Shown here piece after piece: positions 56,234 through 64,000 of a stretch of 64,000 bases of DNA. The notes below the pieces were generated by a model that ran no database searches, was not told the origin of the DNA, and was given only the letters and a program-made list of their open reading frames with translations. Numbering within the stretch: the first letter of the stretch is position 1; each line of letters begins with the position of its first letter. Position numbers and translations under genes: made by a program. Origin of the DNA: Manduca sexta (taxonomy: Eukaryota > Arthropoda > Insecta > Lepidoptera > Sphingidae); the NCBI RefSeq assembly GCF_014839805.1, contig NC_051120.1:1302001-1366000 (forward strand), written 5' to 3'.

Positions 56234-58364
56234 TTTTATGCATAATTGGTTTTTGAAATCTTACTTCAATGCCACAGCACTCAAATCCAAAAAATAAAAA
56301 CAAAAAATCAAGGAATCGAACTAACAACCCAATTCCCACCTATCTAGTAACTGAAAATATTAATACATATTATAATCGAACCCAAGACCTAAAGCTCAAA
56401 CGAAAGTCAAATGATCATTTCACAGCGTGGGAGCGGGTCGTCGACCGTCGCGTATCGGTCAGCTTGTGTGTTTGTTTGTTCGCGTGATAACGAGTAATCA
56501 CGTCGACACCGAGGGAGGAGTGAGAAGGGGGGTGTTCACCTACGTGCCATAGGTCATGTTGGGGTTGCGTTAAAGGGTAGTATACTGCCGTGCTAAGCAC
56601 AAAAACGGTGTGTCAGGGAAACCTTATTTCGAGATAATCGAAGTTTTGTAAATATAGTTTTATAATTTTGTATGTAAAACTGAGGTAGAGACACTCTTGT
56701 AAGTTTTTTTTTAATAAGTTCTAAACAAGAAACCGTTATTTAGGTAAGTTCATTGGATGGGTAGTTCTTTAAGATATCTGACGACATAAAAATCAAAATT
56801 TTGACTTTTTTTGAGACACCGCTTTTAGCTTAGCACGGCAGTATAGTTAAACCTTAAATGTTTGGCTATTCATTTAGTATTTCAGTTTCTAAACGCAGGG
56901 AGTGATATAATGCCTTTCAACCGATGATCCTGATATGCCTTTCTTAAGTCGTTTACCACCGACATGTAACCAACTTTACGACAAAGATATCTCATAAAAA
57001 ATTAAAGCATCAGGAATCATCCTAAACAATTTCAATGTACAGACAGCATATACAACGAGTCCTTTCACGAGTAATCTTCACGATGCATTCCAGATAATAA
57101 ATTATTTCAATTCCACGGCTTAGCGGGATTAATATCTCTTAGCTTCGTTGTGTTGAAATCTGTTTCGAATGCTGCTTCGGTGGATTGATTTCGGAAAAAA
57201 ATAATAAAAACAAGTGAACCATAACGAATCTATATTAAAAATGGCTAAAGTATTTCCCCCTTATTCATAAATGTTTTTCATTTTTTATTAGACGTTATTT
57301 ACTCCATCCTTACATAAAAAAGTCTATGAATAAGGAGGTTTCTTTGTATGAACACGATGCTAATTATGAAACACTTTTCTGATTCTGATAATAATTTTAC
57401 TAATAGGCAGCTATATTTGTGCTATTTTTATCTCGTAGACTACTAACAAAACCACGACCAAAGTAATTAACTGAGAAATTTAGAATAGATTTAAACAAAC
57501 GGAGCAGTGCAAAAGCAATCTGATTACATCACACGAATGCAATCCCGTGTTTAAAAATCAATACACACAACAATTAATTAACATTCGAAACACCAAATAA
57601 CTCTTATTGGCACCAAATCGCATATCAACGCGGTCAGGAAGCTAATCTGTTAGGTAAAGAATAACATTGGATATTCACAACTTGTATTGTTACGTGAAAA
57701 CACACTACAGTCGTAAAAAAACGCATGCTTTCATAATTTAAGGGTTAGGCAAAAATACAACTTGTCTATAGTGGTTAAAGCAAACATAAGTTTGTATTCT
57801 GTCATCACAATAAAAAAACTATATAATTATTTATTTTATTCAAAATCGAGTTAAGGATATATTCGTAATCAGTAAAAAGCATCTAAAATTTTTTGCTGCG
57901 TAATTTTTATGTAGAAACCTTTATCCTTGAGGGCAGTTTTTATCGCCAAAGGAATAAGCAGAAGCTTTTAAACGCAATTCACTAATTGTATTTGTCCTAT
58001 TTTGTGGCAAGTATAACGTTTGCTATAGCGAGTAAATTATTCAATATGTTAACTATTTCACATACAATATATTGTTTTCCAGTGAAACATATAGAAATCT
58101 GTTCAGCATTTATTTTTTTCCTACAGATTAAAAACTTTTATACATTCTATTATTAAAATTGTAATAATATTATGATAGGTTAAAACTGATGCAGTGGATC
58201 CCAAGGCATGTTTTGAGATCAATGATCTATATTTATAAACACGCATAACAATAGCAACTGACGACTAACAACAATGTCTAACTATAAATACGTTTATGAA
58301 ATCAATAACACATATCTTTCTTCTTACTAATATTACAATAACAAAAATTTGTATAAATATTTGG
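56234..58364. other. Unassigned DNA
   Basis: A GC-richer patch at about 56430-56620 carries GTGCTAAGC / GCTTAGCAC text, repeated inverted near 56590 and 56830 (TACTGCCGTGCTAAGC and GCTTAGCACGGCAGTA). No gene recognised. Confidence 0.45.
56579..56844. mobile_element. Short inverted-repeat element
   Basis: GTATACTGCCGTGCTAAGC at about 56579-56597 is the near-perfect reverse complement of GCTTAGCACGGCAGTATAG at about 56827-56845. They bound about 265 bp of non-coding DNA. CACTGCCG-like ends with an outer TA suggest a MITE, possibly with TA duplication. This inference rests on the ends alone. Confidence 0.55.
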
Positions 58365-58530
58365 ATCTTTGTTAGAACAAAAACTGCTGAACGGATTTGG
58401 ATGAATTTTTGCACACGTATAGGCAATCTTCTGGGTTATCATATACGTTTTAACTACTATTATGATAAGGTTTTACTGGTGAAGGGTTACATTTTCCTAA
58501 AGGGAACCCGACATATCACATAAGTACAAA
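58365..58530 (+). repeat. Family J repeat with LINE-like primer block
   Basis: AACTGCTGAACGGATTTGGA, then GGTGAAGGGTTACATTTTCC and AAGGGAACCCGACATATCAC. The end is the reverse complement of the ends at 34135 and 49124. Confidence 0.5.
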
Positions 58531-58574
58531 TATGCATAAATACGTTTCGTAAACTCTAATTATAATCACTACAT

Positions 58575-58822
58575 AGTATAAAACAAAGTCGCTTTCTTTG
58601 TCCGTATCTATGTATGCTTAAATCTTTAAAACTACGCAACGGATTTTGATGCAGTTTTTTTTTAATAGATATAGACTATATAGATTCAAGAGGAAGGTTT
58701 ATGACATCCATTAAATAGTGGAGAAATATTGCACCTGTACGAAGCTGGGGCGGGTCGCTAGTTTGATATAAATTACGAAAGAGAAGCACCGGCTTCGAGT
58801 TATATGGACCCTTCGCCACCAT
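58575..58822 (+). mobile_element. Family G LINE-like 3' end plus J fragment
   Basis: ACTACGCAACGGATTTTGAT, GATTCAAGAGGAAGGTTTAT, CATTAAATAGTGGAGAAATA and a closing GAAGCTGGGGCGGGTCGCTA form a pattern widespread in Lepidoptera. 58785-58822 adds a J-like CACCGGCTTC..CCCTTCGCCAC. The Kozak-like ATG at 58820 opens only about 11 codons. Confidence 0.6.
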
Positions 58823-59021
58823 GGCTTTCACCTATATTTTTCCAATACCAAAATAAAAATTTCGCCTATACCCCCGTCAATACAATAGCGTTACGAAACA
58901 ATTTCCTAACGGTAGCGCGTGTCTGTGCGTTCATTGTGGCCCGTATGGATATTACCATTTCATATGTTAAAAGTATCACGTTGTGAGTGAAAGCAGAGCT
59001 TATACCGCGCGTCGGACCGCC

Positions 59022-59088
59022 AGTTCGCGCGCGGACTTGAACCACTGTCGTACGTTTGTTAAAAATACGCGTGAAAAAGGAATTTACG
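59022..59088 (+). other. Candidate non-coding first exon
   Basis: A CpG-rich tract (59006-59040) holds an initiator-like CCAGTTC with +1 at 59022, and the exon would end at TTTACG/GTGAGT (after 59088). There is no ATG within it, so it would be purely 5' UTR. No DPE or TATA at the right spacing is convincing. It is supported only by composition and the strong donor. Confidence 0.3.
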
Positions 59089-59110
59089 GTGAGTTATTTT
59101 TATTGTATAA

Positions 59111-59402
59111 CTAGCTGACCCGACAGACCTTGTCCCGTCTTAGTTATGAATTTGCAGCGCGCATTCTGTCAATCGCTGACAGTTATTTCAAACAATTGAC
59201 AGTTATATAAAATTAATATTTTCGTTAAGTTTTCTTAAATTTTCTAATTTTCCGCGCAATTTTTTGAATTTTTTCTTTCATAAGAACCTTCTCCTGACAA
59301 TAACAAACACAACAAAAAAAAAATTGTGTAATTGGTCCAGCCGTTCACGCGTGATGGCGTGACCAAGGGAAATAGGGATTCATTTTTATATATATATATA
59401 CA
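59111..59402 (+). mobile_element. Family F retroelement 3' fragment
   Basis: It begins AGCTGACCCGACAGACC and ends in TTCATTTTTATATATATATA, nearly identical in order to 51087. It lies 22 bp after the candidate donor at 59089, which would place it at the start of an intron. The terminal (TA)n run is the usual tail. Confidence 0.78.
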
Positions 59403-59583
59403 TGTGTCTTGGACGAAGGAGTTAGAGTACTATCGATTGGTATATTTTTTTCGATAGCGTATATAGTAGAAGGAAGCACTGTTTTAAACTGATTTGTTAG
59501 TAATTACTGCGCGTGAGACCTATGTAATGTCTAAGGACGAGCGCAGGACTTACAGTCATTATTTTTTTTCTTTTTAAATAGTG

Positions 59584-59847
59584 ACTGCCTCGGTGGCGTA
59601 GTTGTATTGCATGTCCCGTACAATAGCGCTCTGAGTTCCTGGGTTCGAATCCCGGGTCGGGCAAAGTGATATTTGGGTTTTTCTGCTCAGTATCAGCCCG
59701 GAGTCTGGAATTTGTGCCCGATATGGCGATAGGCTCGCCCCCTATCACATCATGGGACGGAACATACTTGGCGAAAAGTGGGTGCCCTAGTTGCGCCTCT
59801 GCATACCCCTTCGGGGATAAATGCGTGATGTTATGTATGTATGTATG
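59584..59847 (+). mobile_element. Family B SINE, best copy, with TSD
   Basis: The A-box-like TGGCGTAGTTGT at 59594-59605 and B box GGTTCGAATCC at 59642-59652 give a tRNA-type Pol III promoter. The body has CAGCCCGGAGTCTGGAATTT, TGCCCGATATGGCGATAGG and CCCTTCGGGGATAAATGCG, with a (GTAT)n tail. TAAATAGTG at 59575-59583 and 59848-59856 is the TSD. Confidence 0.92.
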
Positions 59848-60324
59848 TAAATAGTGTTGCTAGTTGCTGTTGTTGGCAGAAGTCTCATAATGTCTAGTAA
59901 TTATAATTTATCGATATTATGAAAATGATCGTAAAAGCTTCAATAAATCACAAGCTGATTACTTAAATTCTGAGACAAAAACCGTTCAAAAACAAATTAA
60001 CCTTTAAGTTAATTTTGTTTTCTCGTCAGTAACAAGTAATTAACGATTGCCTTTTTGTAATGTAATGTGAAGTACTTAATCACTCGCTAATATGGCAGAT
60101 ATTATAAATATCAAACTACCCACATTTATCATAACACGGCCGTGAACTGTCAGTATGTGGGTTCAATTCTCAGGTTAAATTATTATTGCTTTTAGGAATT
60201 ATTGTCTTATGATAAATAAATTGCAATTTGACATTCCGTAACATGGAGGTCTGTCAAACATAATTGTTGGTTGTTTTATCAACGTATCCGATAATCAAAA
60301 TAATAATTATTTTTATAGTGATTT

Positions 60325-60550
60325 TTTAAGTTTATGTGAATGTTATACATTGAACTAAAACTATTTACGGATTTTATCGTGGTTTTTTATATTATTATTT
60401 CGCTTTACTTGCGGGTGACCATCTCAGTCCGCCCCGTGACCATGAAGGCTGCAAAGTCTTCGAAACGTCGGGAGAAAATAATAATACAAATAACCGAGAT
60501 AAAATCCGTAAATAGTTTTATTTCAAAGTTATTTTGTTTAGTCGATAAAG
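60325..60550. mobile_element. Family E element with terminal inverted repeats
   Basis: 60351-60400 and 60476-60525 are inverted repeats of about 50 bp with a handful of mismatches, sharing AACTATTTACGGATTTTATC perfectly. The centre holds GCGGGTGACCATCTCAGTCC and the single E core CATGAAGGCTGCAAAGTCTT. Unlike 39907-40279, only one side carries the core. Non-coding; the 74-codon frame is incidental. Confidence 0.78.
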
Positions 60551-60606
60551 AATTCAAATATTAATATCTATCTTCTATAATTATATGTATATTGGTATAT
60601 GTTTAT

Positions 60607-60762
60607 TGCTTTGTATGAAGAGATGAGCTCGCCGTTCGCCTTATGGTAAGCGATACGACCGCACATAAACAGTTGATACACCATCCAATGAATTACAAAG
60701 TATTGTTTGGTATTCCACTGCGCTCGCCATCCTGAGACATGAGATGTTAAGTGTAGTTACAC
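60607..60762 (-). mobile_element. Family C interspersed repeat, 3' half
   Basis: In reverse, it has GAGCTCGCCGTTCGCCTTAT, GCGATACGACCGCACATAAA, CCACTGCGCTCGCCATCCTG and GAGACATGAGATGTTAAG. It is collinear with 10262 and 17193. Confidence 0.75.
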
Positions 60763-61050
60763 TGTAACACTATATTTTATACTATAAGGGAGCAGAATTT
60801 AATATCATTGGCTATACTCTATAACCGAGTTGTTCTTATTTATTAATTACATTATTTAATTCTGCATCCTTTAATTCAAATTTGTTACCATTTTTCTACT
60901 TGCAAGAGATGATATCTTGGTGAAGAACACAGGCTTTGCTACACCAGGCGCCATTTCTCTTTAATACGTATATGTACTTGAATGTTATAGTAACATTTTA
61001 GATTATAATGTAATAAAAAACTATTATCATTATTATTACGAATGATATAA

Positions 61051-61385
61051 TATATAATAATATCAGCCCTTTTTCTGTCCCACTGCTGGGCATGGTCCTC
61101 TACTACTGAGAGGTATTAGGCCTTTGTCCACCACGTTGACCCAATTCAGATTGGTACATTTCACACACCCTTAAAATTCCTATAGAAAACAATTCCTATA
61201 AATAACATCTAAGGTATGCTGGTTTCTTCACGATGTTTTCCTTCAACATTAAAGCAAGCGATAATTCACAAAGAATACTCACATAGCTTTTTTTTTAGAA
61301 AAGTCAAAAATGTGTGCCTTTGGGATTTGAACCTGCGGACATTTGTCTCGGCAGTCCGTTCAACAACTAGGCTATCGCCGCTTTT
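61051..61385 (-). mobile_element. Family A SINE, complete, reverse orientation
   Basis: It reads from AAAAGCGGCGATAGCC at the right through B box GGTTCAAATCCC (about 61324-61335) to the ATATTATTA tail at left. ACGAATGATATAA at 61038-61050 and ACGAACGTTATAA at 61386-61398 differ at two positions, a decayed TSD. Several body substitutions agree with an older age than the copies at 17636 and 51652. Confidence 0.85.
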
Positions 61386-61398
61386 ACGAACGTTATAA

Positions 61399-62990
61399 TT
61401 GACGACAAATATTTCATCAAAACCCAAATAGTCGATTACCAAGTCATAAAACACTCCACACTAAAGCAACTCCATCGAATTATGTTGCCGTTACTAAATA
61501 TTTTCCCTTTATAAGCCCCATGAACAGTTCATTATAATCCCATAACAAGTCTTAAAGTAACTATGATCTCGTGATGACCTCACAATGACCTTTGTTGTCA
61601 TTTCTCCTTCGCTTTACGTAACGTGTCGTCAACCGATGTTACGTCAAATGTCAAATGATTTGTTTGGACATACGAACGTGTATGAAATTATTTATATTAA
61701 TAGTCTATGATAGTCAAGCGGGGAACGAACTGTGCTAGGGTTGTCACTTCTGAGTTTTTGAAATTATTTTTCATTTGAACGGTAAATATTGAAGAGGGTT
61801 TCTAATGTTATTATGATTGTTTTAACTCATTGAAGACATCTATATAACAAATAATTATCTATTTTAAATATTTAAGTCTACCTACACGTGTTGTAGACAA
61901 GACCCTTGGTTGTGTCACTAATTATCTTGTTTTGGGGGATGTTTAAAAAATCTTCTGTCAAATGTAACTGCGAATTTTAAGTAATTAAATGTAACCAAAA
62001 ATACGATCAAAAACCAAAAATCATAGTTTTTATATTATTTTTGAGAAAGGTAAACGGTCCATTATTAGTCACTATAGACAAAATAAAACAGCAAACTTGT
62101 TTCGAAAAAATATCCAGCTATTCTAAAGATACATGTCACTGTAAATTTCACTAACAGTATCTTTATATTTTCACAAATCTCTTTCCTTACATCATGATTA
62201 CTGGCAGTAGATTTAACCGTCTCACTAACCGCAATATAACGCGAATGAAAGTAAAAACTGAAACGCAGAGTTACGGACATTTAATAAGCTATTGTTTATA
62301 ATCGTAATGACATTTCATGCCATCTAAAGAAAAATTAATGGTCATAGCATTTTGATATTTATTTGCGGCTTCACTAGTGAGAGTTTGTGAGTAGATTTTC
62401 GTTTATACATTGCGTATTTTCTCGGGATTTATGATAACACAATTCGTTTTAAGTGGCTTACGTTCTGTGAATTGTAAATTATTACGTTCGTCTTTCCATG
62501 TAACATTCTCTAATTATATGCATAAATATCTGAAATATAAAAGAAAATATATAACATTTTTTTTCCTTTTTTTATTGATTTATTATGACAAGAATACAAA
62601 TGCTTACAATATAATCTCGCCAAACTTTAAAGTTTGTTACTGAACAGGTGCAATGCTAAAAGATCCGGAGCTAAAAACCTTCGAACATTTAGTAATAATT
62701 TCGTAACAAACACTTGGTATGCATTTGAAATTAATCACGAATCCGTCAAAATATAACATAAAGTAAATAACTACCGCGCGACACGCAACCGACAACTATA
62801 TTGGAAATAGTGTTGGGGAATTCACTTTCAATTTCGCGTTTATCCGCACTGATTTTGATTGATTCGCACTCGTAATGCAACGCGCGAACGTGTTTTCTTG
62901 TGTTACGCAACGCACATGCGAGAATTTCCGTTTGTTTTACTAAGTTCGATATAGTACGTCTATAGTATTCAAATAAAAACAAACTTACGT
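61399..62990. other. Unassigned DNA
   Basis: No repeat recognised. Open frames at 62410-62643 (+) and 62746-62982 (-) lack recognised motifs. The second lies in a CpG-richer patch. Confidence 0.4.
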
Positions 62991-63565
62991 AACCTCAAAG
63001 ACAGTATTTATAGATAACTTTCGGTTTCGATATGCGCTCAGCTGACATTAGAATTCGCCGCATTCGCAACACCACTAGAACGTATCAATTAACAAACACG
63101 CACCATGTTTCCACAAGTTAAAATAATGCATTAATTATTAAGTTACTTTCCCCTCTCTCGGTTAGCGGTGGAAAACGCGAAAGTCGACGACTAGTGTTAG
63201 TGTAAGCGCAGCGGCCGCCCATCTTGCTGCGTGAAACGGAACGTGGTCGTAACGGAAAAATAATTCAAAAATAGAACGAGCCAGTGACAAACGACAGTGT
63301 CGAACTAAGTCTAGTTCTAAATTTAAAAGCGCATACCGAACGGAAATTTAGAACGGCCCAACGGATTGCATGATCTATTTTCGTCGCCGAGTGCAGCTGC
63401 CCGCCTGAACTTTGTCGTAGGGATTCCGCTTTCTTTTTTTTTTGTGTAAAATAACGTTCCGTTCTACGCTGTACACTTTCGTTTATCGTGATCTCGGGGC
63501 GTGGTCGATTGTTTTGTAATTGGCATTGACAGTGAAAGCATTTGACGGCTGTCGTCCGATTGTCG
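62991..63565 (+). promoter_or_regulatory. CpG-rich, promoter-like tract with a donor
   Basis: From about 63130 the sequence is CpG-rich with few TE traces. The short ATG-initiated frame near 63371 closes after 12 codons. A donor-like TTGTCG/GTAAAT follows 63565, and initiator-like ACAGT motifs lie near 63292 and 63528, without a DPE at the right spacing. TATAAATA on the - strand (63005-63012) hints at activity in the other direction too. The 5' end of a gene is plausible but not proven. Confidence 0.3.
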
Positions 63566-64000
63566 GTAAATATTTTCTAACATTATTTGTAGCCATTATA
63601 CCCTTATACTTTCACTGTTTTGAATAAATTATGTTTAGAGCCATGGCTTGCGTAATGTTAGGTGATCACGCATTGGTGTTGTGTGAATTCTTGCTAATTG
63701 TTTTGGAAGGTCAAAGTATTGTAAATTGGCAATTAATGTTGTAACTGAATTTGTAATTACTATTAAGATCTATCGTAGGGCCCGCGGAGTGGTCTCAGTA
63801 CAAATGTAGTTTTAATCGCAGTTACCAAGGACGCCTTGCCGCAACTGGTTTCTCGTTCGGTTTCCGCGTAGTGGTCGACATTTTTGTTGACGTATTAGGC
63901 GAGTTTGGGTATTATTATTACGTAATCAAGGGACGGTAGTTTGTTGATAGGAGTGCCATTAAATGACGTTAAAGAATCATAGACGGATTATTTTATTTGT
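63566..64000. other. Unassigned DNA at window end
   Basis: If the donor after 63565 is real, this is the start of an intron. There is a moderately CpG-rich patch at 63775-63880 with an initiator-like TCAGTA, and no exon is supported. Confidence 0.35.

Noticed and set aside
58814..58855. Kozak-perfect CCACCATGG
   Set aside because: The frame closes after about 11 codons and the site lies in a repeat end.
59666..59854. 62-codon frame, with similar frames at 31317 and 49545
   Set aside because: These translate the family B SINE body.
1..64000. CRISPR arrays, operons, prophage, toxin or defence systems, and endogenous viral genes
   Set aside because: No regularly spaced repeats, no compact gene clusters and no recognisable viral or phage proteins; the sequence has the character of insect nuclear non-coding DNA.

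Overview
The window is AT-rich nuclear DNA from an insect, almost certainly a moth or butterfly. It holds no long open reading frame, has many small repeats of the kind that fill lepidopteran introns and intergenic space, and contains one run of exactly 500 N (1224-1723). The species assignment rests on familiarity with the repeat families and could not be checked by search. Nothing here looks like a bacterial, viral or other compact gene system.

Genes. Only short exon-like pieces can be supported, all on the + strand. The best is 28675-28856, which has a good acceptor, an in-frame upstream stop, an ATG at 28755, 34 codons and a GTAAGT donor. A CpG-rich stretch about 240 bp upstream carries an initiator-like site with a DPE match at the correct spacing. 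A second candidate start exon of 39 codons lies at 51448-51564. Non-coding donor-terminated candidates lie at 59022-59088 and near 63565, in a CpG-rich tract. The two coding pieces both end in phase 0, so one model is a series of alternative first exons of a single large + strand gene whose shared exons lie to the right of the window. I cannot name the protein.

Repeats. Letters are my own labels. Family A is a tRNA-headed SINE with an ATT-rich tail (17.6, 21.4, 34.8, 38.6, 42.6, 51.7 and 61.1 kb, plus fragments). Family B is another tRNA-headed SINE (5.4, 19.1, 25.7, 31.3, 36.3, 37.1, 39.3, 49.6, 56.1 and 59.6 kb). Families C and D are short interspersed elements that end near a TTACCATC motif (C: 10.3, 14.8, 17.2, 40.8, 52.2, 60.6 kb; D: 2.5, 11.0, 30.3, 41.3, 44.6, 50.9, 52.0 kb). 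Family E is an inverted-repeat family around a GTTTCGAAGACTTTGCAGCC core (0.6, 27.1, 33.7, 39.9, 47.8, 60.4 kb). Families F to J are 3'-end-like pieces of non-LTR retrotransposons or similar repeats. Several insertions keep clear target-site duplications (TSDs). A non-autonomous hAT-type element at 25819-26493, with an exact 8-bp TSD, sits inside a family B SINE. One decayed LINE reverse-transcriptase C-terminus is at 55385-55520 on the - strand.

Layout. 0-28 kb is repeat-strewn non-coding DNA. 28.4-28.9 kb holds the best exon and candidate promoter. 28.9-51 kb is intron-like DNA with dense repeats. 50.8-52.4 kb is a cluster of five repeat families around the second candidate exon. 52.4-59 kb is sparse. 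59-61.4 kb is again repeat-rich. 62.8-64 kb is CpG-rich and promoter-like. Stretches between listed features that are not mentioned separately are AT-rich and show nothing I can assign.
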